From Clostridiales bacterium 38_11 (GTDB lineage Bacteria; Bacillota; Clostridia; Tissierellales; Dethiosulfatibacteraceae), in the NCBI GenBank assembly GCA_001509345.1, contig LGGM01000012.1, positions 1 through 41,267 of the forward strand: a stretch of DNA of 41,267 nt. The letters run 5' to 3'. This document shows, one piece after another, positions 24,725 through 33,204 of the stretch (its first letter is position 1; every line of letters begins with the position of its first letter). The notes beneath the pieces were generated by a model. That model had not been told where the DNA came from. It did not search any database and saw only the letters and a program-made list of their open reading frames with translations. Both the position numbers and the translations under genes were made by a program.

Positions 24725-25183
24725 ATGACTTTTAATAACTTAGATGCAATAGACATGGATATACTTAAAATCCTTTCACAAAATGGCAGGGAGTCCTATA
24801 TTGAAATAGGAAAACAAGTCAATCTTTCACGAGTGTCTGTCAAAACAAGAATTGATGCTATGCTTGAGGAAGGTGTCATAGAAAGCTTCTCCGTGATCAT
24901 CAATCCGGAAAAAACAGGTCAGACAGTCTCTGTATTCCTTGATATCAAAATTTTACCTGAATATTTGTATGGTATATCATCAGAACTCAGCACCTTGCCA
25001 TTCATTACTGACATTTACCACATGACAGGAAGCTCAAAGCTTCACGTCCATGCTTTATTTATAAATAAAGAAGAGCTCAGTGTTTTTTTAGAGCAAAAAT
25101 TATATAAAATGCATGGTATTGAGAATGTGAATTGCGATATGATAGTTTCCAGAATTAAATGCAGAAAAGGAATACGTCCTTAG
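24725..25183 (+). CDS. Lrp/AsnC-family transcriptional regulator
   Basis: A 152-residue regulator with the N-terminal helix-turn-helix (LDAIDMDILKILSQNGRESY, then LSRVSVKTRIDAMLEEGVI) and a C-terminal RAM-type ligand domain (about residues 65-145). Such proteins sense amino acids or related metabolites and often control neighbouring transport and catabolic genes. It is divergent from ggt and followed 311 nt later by a lactate permease gene, both plausible targets. Its own leader has TTGATA-17-TAAATT and the string ACAATATGCAA, which also occurs in the leader of the permease gene. Confidence 0.9.
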   Translation: MTFNNLDAIDMDILKILSQNGRESYIEIGKQVNLSRVSVKTRIDAMLEEGVIESFSVIINPEKTGQTVSVFLDIKILPEYLYGISSELSTLPFITDIYHMTGSSKLHVHALFINKEELSVFLEQKLYKMHGIENVNCDMIVSRIKCRKGIRP

Positions 25184-25330
25184 ACTAAATCTAACCGCTA
25201 ATGTTATAAATGCTTGGGTTAATTCAGACAGGCATTTTTGTTTGGTTTCCTTGATATTAAATTCCTTCATTTTGTGAACAAATAGCAAGTTTTTATATAA
25301 AATTACCACTAAATTACTTCATTTCGTCAA

Positions 25331-25359
25331 TTGATAATAATATGCGAATGGTTTATATT
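25331..25359 (+). promoter_or_regulatory. Promoter of the lactate permease gene
   Basis: TTGATA (25331-25336), 17 nt, TATATT (25354-25359), followed by a leader of about 130 nt rich in A/T. The leader contains ACAATATGCAA (about 25440-25450), a string shared with the lrp-like leader. The rest of the 25184-25482 interval shows no gene. Confidence 0.6.
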
Positions 25360-25494
25360 ATACTAGACAATAAGTTATCTGATTTCTTCTTATTTTCTGT
25401 TTTTTTTTATAGTTATCAACAAAACAACAAGTCACAACATACAATATGCAATCAAATATGATTATTATATTCTTACGAAAGGATGATTTGCCTT

Positions 25495-27036
25495 ATGCAT
25501 ACACTTTTATCATTTTTACCGCTATTAATTCTCCTTTCCTGTTTGCTTATTTTTAAGATGACAGCAGGGAAATCAGGCGCATTGGCTGTACTATCTTCGA
25601 TAATCATCGCTTATAGCTTTTTTGGCTTGAACATTCCTGGATTGACTATCGCAATGAGCAAGGGAATGTCTTTGGCATTATACGTTTTACTGATTATTTG
25701 GTCTGCAGTCTTTTTATATCATCTGGTCTACGAATTTGAAGCGATTGATGTCATCAACAAAAATATCTTGATATTTATAAAGGATCCTTTTACTCAGTTT
25801 TTATTGCTGGCGTGGCTTTTCTCCTCAGTATTACAAGGTATAGCAGGATTTGGAGTGCCTGTCATCATAGTTGTCCCTATATTGATCCATTTGGGGTTTG
25901 ACAAGCTTTCATCCGTTTCAGCAGTATTACTGGGGCATTCGTGGTCTGTCAGTTTCGGTTCAATGGGATCCTCTTTTTTCACCATCTCCCTTGTCACCAA
26001 TCTCAACCAGCAAAGCATTGGATATGCGATGGGAATTTTTGACGCACTGGCTATGATTATGATGGGTCTTACGGTGTGCTACATATATGGTGGATGGAAA
26101 TATGTCAAAAGGGGTCTTCCGTATGTCATTCCCACTTCTTTAGTGATGATAGCTGTCATGTTCACGGTTCTGTACTTTAATCTGGTATCATTAGTCGGAT
26201 TATTGACGGCTCTTTCAGGATTGTTGACTATGTTTCTAATCTATACCATTAAAGAAAAGCCTGGCAAACCGGAAGCACTTTATGCAGGCAAGCTAACACT
26301 GGGAAAAGCCCTGATACCCTACACCACAATTATTGTGTTATCACTGCTTTTTCAGGTTCTGAAACTTGGAAAATATAGTATTTCATTCAAATATCCTGCT
26401 TTTATAACCGATTTAGGTCATGTTGTAGCGCAAGAAGCAGCCTATTCAAGAATCAAAATATTTGGACACCCAGCACCTATCATTATCATGTCTGCTATTG
26501 TCGGGATGCTCGTCTACAAACAATCAGGCATCTGGGATACTAAAAAAATAAAAAACGTCATTAAAAGAACGATCGATAAGAATATCGGCACGACCATCAC
26601 ACTTGTATTTTTGATTACGATGGCTCTTGTCATGATGGATTCAGGCATGACCAACACATTAGCCTTAAAGGTATCTGAGTTGACCGGAAACTTGTATCCC
26701 CTTTTTGCGCCATTATTTGGCATTCTAGGAAGCTTCATCACAGGCAGCAATACAAACTCAAATGTCATTTTCGGTAAGTTTCAGATGTCCGTTGCAACGG
26801 CATTGGGAGTCAATAGTTACGTAATGTCCGGTCTCCAATCCATATCTGGTTCAATCGGTGTTAGCTTAGGACCTACAACGATTCTGATGGCTGCATCCGC
26901 CTCTGGACTGACAGGTCATGAATCCGAGATATATAAAAGAGTTATAAAGCCGGTTTTACTGACAGCATTGCTGATGGGAATACTTAACTACTTGCTATTG
27001 TTTGTCTTAAAAATCGATATAGGAGGTATGCTATGA
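25495..27036 (+). CDS. lctP: L-lactate permease family transporter (LctP)
   Basis: A polytopic membrane protein of about 513 residues with 12 or more hydrophobic helices. It carries LctP family signatures: QGIAGFGVPVIIVVPIL, LLGHSWSVSFGSMGSSF, and late GSFITGSNTNSNVIFG followed by SGSIGVSLGPTTILMA. The family takes up lactate or glycolate with protons. The frame could start at an ATG at 25483, but AAAGG abuts it; the ATG at 25495 has a usable spacing, so I chose it. The stop overlaps the start of a 48-residue membrane peptide (CTATGA). The exact carboxylate carried is not known. Confidence 0.9.
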   Translation: MHTLLSFLPLLILLSCLLIFKMTAGKSGALAVLSSIIIAYSFFGLNIPGLTIAMSKGMSLALYVLLIIWSAVFLYHLVYEFEAIDVINKNILIFIKDPFTQFLLLAWLFSSVLQGIAGFGVPVIIVVPILIHLGFDKLSSVSAVLLGHSWSVSFGSMGSSFFTISLVTNLNQQSIGYAMGIFDALAMIMMGLTVCYIYGGWKYVKRGLPYVIPTSLVMIAVMFTVLYFNLVSLVGLLTALSGLLTMFLIYTIKEKPGKPEALYAGKLTLGKALIPYTTIIVLSLLFQVLKLGKYSISFKYPAFITDLGHVVAQEAAYSRIKIFGHPAPIIIMSAIVGMLVYKQSGIWDTKKIKNVIKRTIDKNIGTTITLVFLITMALVMMDSGMTNTLALKVSELTGNLYPLFAPLFGILGSFITGSNTNSNVIFGKFQMSVATALGVNSYVMSGLQSISGSIGVSLGPTTILMAASASGLTGHESEIYKRVIKPVLLTALLMGILNYLLLFVLKIDIGGML

Positions 27037-27179
27037 CTAAGAAAATAGCCGCTTTACTTTTTATCCCCATATTTTTTATGCTTTACTATGCAAGCAATAG
27101 CAACAACACAACATTGGGAACCATTGGAATCATCTTATTTATATTTGTAGCAGGTTCTCAAATAATGATACGCAAATAA
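27033..27179 (+). CDS. 48-residue two-helix membrane peptide coupled to lctP
   Basis: A short frame from ATG 27033 to TAA 27177-27179 encodes MTKKIAALLFIPIFFMLYYA, a short polar turn (SNSNNTTLGT), then IGIILFIFVAGSQIMIRK. This gives two hydrophobic segments with positive ends. The ATG overlaps the permease TGA by 4 nt, and the ribosome binding site AGGAGGT lies inside the last permease codons, so it is translationally coupled. The predicted hairpin topology and the coupling suggest a small accessory subunit of the permease; I know no named family. Its stop is one base from the convergent tctA stop. Confidence 0.7.
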   Translation: MTKKIAALLFIPIFFMLYYASNSNNTTLGTIGIILFIFVAGSQIMIRK

Positions 27180-27180
27180 G

Positions 27181-28704
27181 TTAGCTCAGTTTATTTTGTT
27201 TTTCCGCCAAATTCTTTTTTTGGTTTTGCTTAACAGAAAGAACTACAGACAGAAGGGCAATCACTAAAAAAAATAATGATATTGGTCTTGTAAAAAATAG
27301 CATCGGATTTGGATCGGTTATTAAAGCTCTTCTTAGATTCACCTCTGCCATTGGTCCTAATATGACACCAAGGATAATCGGTGTTAAAGGATATTTATAT
27401 TTCACAAGAAAGTAACCGATAATCCCCATAGCTAATAGTATATACAAATCTGTTATTCTGTTATGTAGCACATAAGACCCTATAATGCACAAAGCCAGTA
27501 CGACTGGCACTAAAACATATTTAGGAATGCTTACAATTTTAACAAATACTTTTGCCCCTAAAAACTGTATGATAATCATAAAAAAGCTTGCGATGACCAG
27601 CGAAACAAATATGCTTCCGATTATCTCAGGATTGTTTCTTATGAGCAAGGGTCCAGGTGTTACTCCATGAATCATCAATGCGGACAAAATGACTGCGCCC
27701 ACTGCATCTCCTGGGATTCCCAATGCCAAAGTCGTTATCAGACCACCACCGGCGGTTGAATTATTGCCGGACTCTGATGCAATGATACCATCTGCGATTC
27801 CTGTGCCAAATTTTTCTGGATACTTGGATCCTTTTTTTGCCTGGTCATAGGCTAAAATATTTGAAATACTAGCACCTGCTCCAGGAACAGCACCTATGAA
27901 TGTTCCTATCAACGATGAGCGAAACAAGTTCACCGGTTGTTTTAATACAATCATCAATGACCCTATTATATCCAGTTTGAACTTGCTGTCATATTGTTGT
28001 TCACCTTTGCTTATTGCGTCATTTCTAAGAGCTTTTGATTCGATTTCAGTAAGTAGTCTCGACATGGCAAACATCCCAATCAAAACCGTTAAAAACGGAA
28101 CTCCAGCCTTCAAGAAATATAGGCCAAATGTAAATCTGGAAACACCAGTCATCGGATCAATACCTACAGTCGCTATTGCCAAGCCAAACAATCCCGCCAA
28201 TAAGCCTTTTTCTATTGTATCACCGGTAAGTCCTGCAATGATGGTCAAAGAAAAGAATATCAGTGAAAAATACTCCCAGGGTCCAATTTTCATAGCAAAT
28301 GCAGCGACTTGTGGTGCTATCGTCACGAGAGCGACGGTACTTATAAGTGTACCGAAAAAAGATGCCCAGATACCGATGGATAAAGCCTTGCCAGGATAAC
28401 CATTTTTTACCATTGGAAAAGCATCGAAAGTTGTAGCCACTGATGATGGTGTTCCTGGTATACCTAATAATGCAGCACTGATCAAACCACCGGATAGCCC
28501 GCCTATCGAAACTCCCATAATCGTTGCAACACCTTGCGTTGGTTCCATTCCAAAGGTAAATGGAAGTGCTAGTACTACTGCCATCGTTATTGTAAATCCT
28601 GGAATAGCCCCTGCTATTACGCCACCTAAAACACCAATAAAGACCGTTATCAAGATATCAAGGTGTAGAATTTGGTCGAAGCCTATGCCAAATAGTTCAA
28701 ACAT
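27181..28704 (-). CDS. tctA: Tripartite tricarboxylate transporter, large membrane subunit TctA
   Basis: A 507-residue protein with about 12 membrane helices and TctA family marks: GAIPGFTITMAVVLALPFTFGM, GIPGTPSSVATTFDAFPMVKNG, IGAVPGAGASISNILAYDQAK, and ESGNNSTAGGGLITTLALGIPGD. TctA forms the translocation channel for citrate-like carboxylates together with TctB and the binding protein TctC. It is the last gene of tctC-tctB-tctA, 11 nt after tctB. It converges with the lctP unit with a single base between the two stop codons and no obvious terminator there. Confidence 0.95.
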   Translation of the reverse strand: MFELFGIGFDQILHLDILITVFIGVLGGVIAGAIPGFTITMAVVLALPFTFGMEPTQGVATIMGVSIGGLSGGLISAALLGIPGTPSSVATTFDAFPMVKNGYPGKALSIGIWASFFGTLISTVALVTIAPQVAAFAMKIGPWEYFSLIFFSLTIIAGLTGDTIEKGLLAGLFGLAIATVGIDPMTGVSRFTFGLYFLKAGVPFLTVLIGMFAMSRLLTEIESKALRNDAISKGEQQYDSKFKLDIIGSLMIVLKQPVNLFRSSLIGTFIGAVPGAGASISNILAYDQAKKGSKYPEKFGTGIADGIIASESGNNSTAGGGLITTLALGIPGDAVGAVILSALMIHGVTPGPLLIRNNPEIIGSIFVSLVIASFFMIIIQFLGAKVFVKIVSIPKYVLVPVVLALCIIGSYVLHNRITDLYILLAMGIIGYFLVKYKYPLTPIILGVILGPMAEVNLRRALITDPNPMLFFTRPISLFFLVIALLSVVLSVKQNQKKNLAEKQNKLS

Positions 28705-28715
28705 GTAAAATCCTC

Positions 28716-29183
28716 CTATTCAAAGAATATTCCGGCTGGAAAAGTAACTGACAAATATGAGGTGAAAAAGTAATATGCTCCGAGACTTATAAAAAGAGTC
28801 ATAATGATTATAATTGGAATATTCTTTTTCTTCCTGTCGCTCAATAGCCACTGAGAAGCTAATAGATAGATTGAAGTTGAAATGATAAATCCAATAAATT
28901 TCATTGTAATAACATAAAACAGGAATAATAGCACCGTAATAATAACAAACTTATACTCTTCATAAATACTCTTAAAATCAAATGTTCTATTAATCTTTTT
29001 GTTAGCTCTAATGTATTTTATAATATAAATCAATGATAAAAAAAACATGAAGACAGCTATCAGTTTTGGAAAACCAGCAGCGCCTAGAGTTCCTCTATCA
29101 AAATTCGAAACAAATCCGTTCGAATTGATAAACATAAATATGCTTAAAAGCAAAAATAAAGCAGCAATTATCATCTCTCCCAT
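28716..29183 (-). CDS. tctB: Tripartite tricarboxylate transporter, small membrane subunit TctB
   Basis: A small protein of about 155 residues with four hydrophobic helices (MIIAALFLLLSIFMFI, AVFMFFLSLIYIIKYI, FVIITVLLFLFYVITM, PIIIIMTLFISLGAYYFF), the TctB pattern. The open frame extends upstream to 29231 (MSMPNVHTHPF), but that stretch is a terminator-like hairpin. The ribosome binding site AAGGAGG lies just before the ATG at 29183 (MGEMII), which I take as the start. It lies between tctC and tctA in one operon. Confidence 0.88.
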   Translation of the reverse strand: MGEMIIAALFLLLSIFMFINSNGFVSNFDRGTLGAAGFPKLIAVFMFFLSLIYIIKYIRANKKINRTFDFKSIYEEYKFVIITVLLFLFYVITMKFIGFIISTSIYLLASQWLLSDRKKKNIPIIIIMTLFISLGAYYFFTSYLSVTFPAGIFFE

Positions 29184-29197
29184 AATTTCCTCCTTGG

Positions 29198-29233
29198 AAA
29201 AAGGATGAGTATGAACATTCGGCATACTCATCC
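29198..29233 (-). terminator. Hairpin with U-run between tctC and tctB (attenuator or 3' stabiliser)
   Basis: Minus strand: GGATGAGTATG (29233-29223), a 9-nt loop, and CATACTCATCC (29213-29203) form a perfect 11-bp stem followed by five T residues (29202-29198). It lies 9 nt after the tctC stop and before the tctB ribosome binding site. Such hairpins let the binding protein be made in excess over the membrane subunits, by partial termination or by protecting the tctC mRNA 3' end. Confidence 0.72.
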
Positions 29234-29241
29234 ATCTCTAA

Positions 29242-30198
29242 CTATTGAAGCTGTGCAGCAATTGCAGCTGTATTTGTATCAAACGTTGACAAATAATCGA
29301 TGTATTTAGTTTGATCCAGATAGAAAGTATCAATTTGCATGTTAGCTAAATCAGCTATAAATTCAGGATCAGCAGCTGTATCCGCTAAAGCTTTAGCAAG
29401 AATAGCTACTATTTCATCCGGTGTTTCCAAAGGAGCTACAACACCTCTTCTGACTGAAAAAACCAAATCATAACCACTTTCAATCAATGTAGGCAAATCA
29501 GGTGTGGCAGGATTTCTTTCTTCACTGCAAGCTGCTAAAAGTTTCAAGTCGCCATTCTCAACAAACTGTACTACCGATGCATAGTCTGATACTGTGACAT
29601 CAATAAATCCACCAGCCAAAGCCTTGATTCTATCGCCTGTACCCTCATAAGGAATCAGGTTGAATTCTGTTCCTAACTGCTCAGCCATGCTGGCTCCCCA
29701 AGCATGTGCTACACCCTTCAAAGTCATTCCAAAATTGATATCGCCAGGATTGGCTTTAGCATAAGCATAGAACTCTTCGATAGTATCATATGGCGCATCA
29801 GCATAAGCTGCTAACCATTGAGGTGTATCAGTCATGTTTGCTACGGGGATAAAAGAGTCATAATTCAGATCAGTAACGCCAGCGTGATGTGCTACGACCA
29901 ATCCCTCATGAATCAAGCCGATATAATAGCCATCTGCTGGTTTTTCTGCCAATTCCATCAGACCGATGGTTCCGCTGACGCCTGGAACGTTAACAACTGT
30001 TACTGGTTGACCAAGATATTTTTCTGCGTGTTGCGCAACAATACGCATAGCCACATCACTGCCTCCTCCGGGAGACCAAGGAACGATAAACTGAATCGGT
30101 TTATCTGGAAATGTAACTTCCTTCTCCTTAGGGGCACAAGAGGTGAAAATGGACAATACAAGTGCTAAAACTAAAATAACAACTAAAAATCTTTTCAT
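29242..30198 (-). CDS. tctC: Tripartite tricarboxylate transporter substrate-binding lipoprotein TctC
   Basis: A 318-residue binding protein with a lipoprotein signal (lipobox FTSC, Cys21). TctC-type features are FPDKPIQFIVPWSPGGGSDVAMR, PGVSGTIGLMELAEKPADGY, and ALAGGFIDVTVSDYASV. It captures the carboxylate outside the membrane and delivers it to TctAB. Lipid anchoring replaces the free periplasmic form of Gram-negatives, as expected in a Gram-positive. It is the first gene of the operon, with a promoter at 30278-30306 and an inverted repeat in the leader. The ligand cannot be read from sequence; the family also carries other carboxylates. Confidence 0.95.
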   Translation of the reverse strand: MKRFLVVILVLALVLSIFTSCAPKEKEVTFPDKPIQFIVPWSPGGGSDVAMRIVAQHAEKYLGQPVTVVNVPGVSGTIGLMELAEKPADGYYIGLIHEGLVVAHHAGVTDLNYDSFIPVANMTDTPQWLAAYADAPYDTIEEFYAYAKANPGDINFGMTLKGVAHAWGASMAEQLGTEFNLIPYEGTGDRIKALAGGFIDVTVSDYASVVQFVENGDLKLLAACSEERNPATPDLPTLIESGYDLVFSVRRGVVAPLETPDEIVAILAKALADTAADPEFIADLANMQIDTFYLDQTKYIDYLSTFDTNTAAIAAQLQ

Positions 30199-30224
30199 AT
30201 TACTCCTCCATCTTTTATTTTACT

Positions 30225-30259
30225 CATAAACGCTCAAATGATGAGGATAGCCGTTTATG
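30225..30259 (-). promoter_or_regulatory. Inverted repeat in the tctC leader
   Basis: CATAAACG (30225-30232) and CGTTTATG (30252-30259) are perfect 8-bp arms around a 19-nt spacer. They lie between the predicted transcription start (near 30271) and the tctC ATG. This could be an operator acting as a roadblock or an mRNA hairpin. No two-component genes of the TctDE type are in the window. Confidence 0.45.
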
Positions 30260-30277
30260 TATAAATGCTTTTTTAAA

Positions 30278-30306
30278 ATTATGATAACTATTCATTAGTT
30301 AATCAA
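30278..30306 (-). promoter_or_regulatory. Promoter of tctCBA
   Basis: Minus strand: TTGATT (30306-30301), 17 nt, CATAAT (30283-30278). It is the best match in the 30199-30635 gap, which otherwise holds only AT-rich sequence and the terminator at 30561-30582. Confidence 0.6.
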
Positions 30307-30560
30307 ACTATTATTAAACTGTAAAAAATTGGGGGAAAAACAGAACAATATGTCATTCGCAACTTTCTTTTTATATATTTTAATACAACTTCATTCGTTT
30401 GTAAAGAATTATATATATTAAATTGTCAATAAAAAACAGTTTCTATGAAACAGATTGGATAATCTTTTAACATATGCAAAATATTATGTTTCCAGTCATT
30501 TTTTTCACTTGTTCATTCTTAATATAGCCTAACATTATACATGATTTAGCAATAAAATAA

Positions 30561-30582
30561 ATGTCAGCATAAACACTGACAC
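30561..30582 (-). terminator. Probable terminator after arsC
   Basis: Minus strand: GTGTCAG, loop TGTTTATG, CTGACAT (stem of seven with a G-U at the base), followed by TTATTTTATT. It lies about 54 nt past the arsC stop. It is weak, but the only hairpin with a T-rich tail between the ars and tct operons. Confidence 0.45.
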
Positions 30583-30635
30583 TTAATGGTTGATATGACT
30601 ATTTAGCTTGATACTATTTAATGATTGATGGTTTT

Positions 30636-31055
30636 CTAACTCCAGACAATACTGCCTTCGGTGATTTTCTTAGAAAGTTCCTTAACATTCTTCTCAATCT
30701 TGTCGATAATAATTTTAAACTCTTCATCACTCTTGCCTGATGGATCATCCAGCCCCCAGTCTTCTTCATACTGGCTGGGCAGGAATGGACAAATCACATT
30801 GCACCCCATCTTGATGACAATATCGACCTCCGGTATAGCCGGCAGCAGCTTCGGGTGCTGTGTCTCTTCCATATCTATCGAATAAATTTCCTTAATCAAT
30901 CTGACTGCATCCTGATTAATCTGGGCTCTATCTTCAGTGCCTGCAGAATAACTATCAAACACATCGCCTGCAAAGTGCTTGCCTAAGGCTTCCGCCATTT
31001 GACTCCTGCATGAGTTATGTACACATATAAAGGCTACTTTAGGTTTTCTGTTCAT
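30636..31055 (-). CDS. arsC: Arsenate reductase, thioredoxin-coupled (LMW-PTP fold)
   Basis: A 139-residue protein with the phosphatase-like loop CVHNSCR (catalytic Cys11, Arg17), followed by SQMAEALGKHF, and the redox pair Cys85/Cys89 in MGCNVICPFLP. The DDPSG element (DP near the C-terminal third) is typical. It reduces arsenate to arsenite using an internal disulfide relay and thioredoxin. The frame is open to 31103, but a strong AGGAGG lies before the ATG at 31055, so I use that start. It is the last gene of the ars operon, 22 nt after acr3. Confidence 0.93.
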   Translation of the reverse strand: MNRKPKVAFICVHNSCRSQMAEALGKHFAGDVFDSYSAGTEDRAQINQDAVRLIKEIYSIDMEETQHPKLLPAIPEVDIVIKMGCNVICPFLPSQYEEDWGLDDPSGKSDEEFKIIIDKIEKNVKELSKKITEGSIVWS

Positions 31056-31077
31056 GTTGTTTATCCTCCTTAAATGA

Positions 31078-32142
31078 TTATACCGTTTTTCTATCCGGCT
31101 CAAACCAATGCTTGGTATTGTTCGCTATCTTCACTAATGTCAGCATGACCGGTACTTCAACCAGAACGCCTACTATCGTTGCCAGTGCAACCGGAGATGT
31201 AGCTCCGAACAAAGCGATGGCAACTGCGACAGCCAGTTCAAAGAAGTTTGATGCACCAATCATCCCTGCGGGAGCTGCAATATCGTGAGGTAATTTCCAA
31301 GCCTTGGCCCATAAGTATGCTATGAAAAAGATTAAGAACGTCTGTATCGTCAAAGGAATTGCTATCAGTAGTATATGCAATGGATTTTCTAGTATCACCT
31401 TACCCTGAAATGAGAAAATGATGACCAATGTCAGCAACAATCCTGCGATTGTAACATTGTTGAATTTCTTGATGAATGTATTGTTGAAATAATCGATTCC
31501 ATGCTTGTCGATAACGGACTTGCGAGTCAATACTCCTGCTGTCAATGGTATGACAACAAAAAGAACTACAGATAGAATCAATGTGTCCCATGGAACTTCC
31601 ACACCCCCGACCCCTAGTAAAAATGCAACAATTGGGGTGAATGCCACCAATATAATCAGGTCGTTGGTAGCCACCTGTACCACTGTGTAGGCTGGATTAC
31701 CCTTAGTTAGATGGCTCCAGACAAAAACCATGGCCGTACACGGAGCCGCACCCAGAAGAACCGCTCCAGCCAGATACCATTTTGCCAGATCAGCCGGAAT
31801 AATCGTTTTGAAAACCACATAAAAGAAGAATGAGGCTATCCCAAACATGGTGAAAGGTTTGATCAACCAATTGACTATCCAAGTGATATATAATCCTTTG
31901 GGGTTTTTTCTGATATCTCTGACGCTCTGGAAATCCACCTTCATCATCATAGGATATATCATGATCCAAATCAGGATAGCAATTGGTGCGGATACGTTGG
32001 CATACTCGAATTGACTCAAGAAATTCGGTATTCCCGGAAGATATCTGCCTATCAGAATTCCCACGACCATACACAATGCCACCCAGATGGTTAAGTACTT
32101 CTCAAAAAAGCTTATACCTTGAAGTTTCTCTTTTTTCAACAT
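31078..32142 (-). CDS. acr3: Acr3-type arsenite efflux transporter
   Basis: A 354-residue membrane protein with ten predicted helices and Acr3 signatures: YPMMMKVDF in the first third, WLIKPFTMF, and the essential Cys in GAAPCTAMVFVWSHLTKG. Late motifs NFFELAVAVAIALFG and EVPVML also fit. It exports arsenite using the proton-motive force. It lies between arsP (34 nt upstream) and arsC. The ribosome binding site TAGGAGGAATGA precedes the ATG. Confidence 0.95.
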   Translation of the reverse strand: MLKKEKLQGISFFEKYLTIWVALCMVVGILIGRYLPGIPNFLSQFEYANVSAPIAILIWIMIYPMMMKVDFQSVRDIRKNPKGLYITWIVNWLIKPFTMFGIASFFFYVVFKTIIPADLAKWYLAGAVLLGAAPCTAMVFVWSHLTKGNPAYTVVQVATNDLIILVAFTPIVAFLLGVGGVEVPWDTLILSVVLFVVIPLTAGVLTRKSVIDKHGIDYFNNTFIKKFNNVTIAGLLLTLVIIFSFQGKVILENPLHILLIAIPLTIQTFLIFFIAYLWAKAWKLPHDIAAPAGMIGASNFFELAVAVAIALFGATSPVALATIVGVLVEVPVMLTLVKIANNTKHWFEPDRKTV

Positions 32143-32176
32143 TCATTCCTCCTACTAATTTTGTATCAACAAGTAA

Positions 32177-33181
32177 TTACAACAACAAATAACTGAAAGC
32201 ATTGAATGCATATCCTATGATTAGAATTCCAATGGCAACGACTCCAACAAAGACGAATAACAGTCTATTTTTTATAACCTTTTTAAGCATGATAATCGAT
32301 GGCAATGATAGCGCCGTTACAGCCATCATGAATGATAGTGCTGTTCCTATTCCAACTCCTTTTAGAACCAAGGCTTCTGCTATGGGAAGTGTCCCAAAAA
32401 TATCAGCGTACATCGGTATCCCTACCAGAGTGGCAAGCAATACAGAGTACCATTTATCCTGCCCAAGAACTGCTGTTATGACACTTTCCGGTATCCAGTT
32501 GTGGATTGCAGCACCGATACCGACGCCTATGAGTATATATAGCCATACTCTTCCGGCTATTTCTTTTACCTGATCCACAGCAAAGGTGATCCTTTCTTTT
32601 CTTGTCAGTTCGTCTTGCTCGATTTCTACAATTCTGTTATTGAAAACAAACGATTCAACATAATTCTCCATTTTTGCCTTGCTGATGACAGTACCGCCGA
32701 TGACGGCCAGTATCAAGCCGACAACCACATAAGCAAAGGCTATTCTCCAGTTGAATATGCTTGCAAGCAGTATGACGGAAGCAAGGTCAACCAACGGGGA
32801 TGAAATCAAGAACGAGAACGTGACACCAATTGGAAGCCCGGCACTTGTAAACCCTATAAATAGAGGGATAGATGAGCATGAACAAAAAGGTGTAACAGTT
32901 CCCAGCAAAGCACCCAGAATATTGGCTGAAAGACCATTGAATCTGCCCAGTATCTTTCGAGTCCTTTCTGGTGGGAAAAAGCTTTGAATGTAAGAAATAA
33001 CAAATATAAGTGCTGATAGCAAAATAAAGATTTTGATGACATCGTATACAAAGAAATGGATGCTGCCACCAAGTCTTTCAGTGATGCCCAAACCAAGAAT
33101 GTCTTCCACCAAAATTCTCACTAATTCGTAAAGCCACTCCATTTTCAACAATTGGCTGTTTAGCCAAGTAAAAACAAACAT
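32177..33181 (-). CDS. arsP: ArsP-like permease (DUF318 family)
   Basis: A 334-residue permease with eight or so helices and the family hallmark TPFCSCSSIPLFIGF (about residues 97-111). GVTFSFLISSPLVD, and GIPMYADIFGTLPIAEAL in the C-terminal repeat, also fit. DUF318 members include ArsP, which exports trivalent organoarsenicals such as MAs(III); the ars operon context supports that. AAGGAG lies 8 nt before the ATG at 33181. It is the first intact gene of the ars unit. Another metal or thiol-linked substrate is possible for this broad family. Confidence 0.83.
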   Translation of the reverse strand: MFVFTWLNSQLLKMEWLYELVRILVEDILGLGITERLGGSIHFFVYDVIKIFILLSALIFVISYIQSFFPPERTRKILGRFNGLSANILGALLGTVTPFCSCSSIPLFIGFTSAGLPIGVTFSFLISSPLVDLASVILLASIFNWRIAFAYVVVGLILAVIGGTVISKAKMENYVESFVFNNRIVEIEQDELTRKERITFAVDQVKEIAGRVWLYILIGVGIGAAIHNWIPESVITAVLGQDKWYSVLLATLVGIPMYADIFGTLPIAEALVLKGVGIGTALSFMMAVTALSLPSIIMLKKVIKNRLLFVFVGVVAIGILIIGYAFNAFSYLLL

Positions 33182-33204
33182 ATCATATGCTCCTTGTGAT
33201 TAGA

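Noticed and set aside
28716-29231. Longer tctB start at 29231
   Set aside because: The extra codons are the transcription hairpin; AAGGAGG precedes the ATG at 29183 instead.
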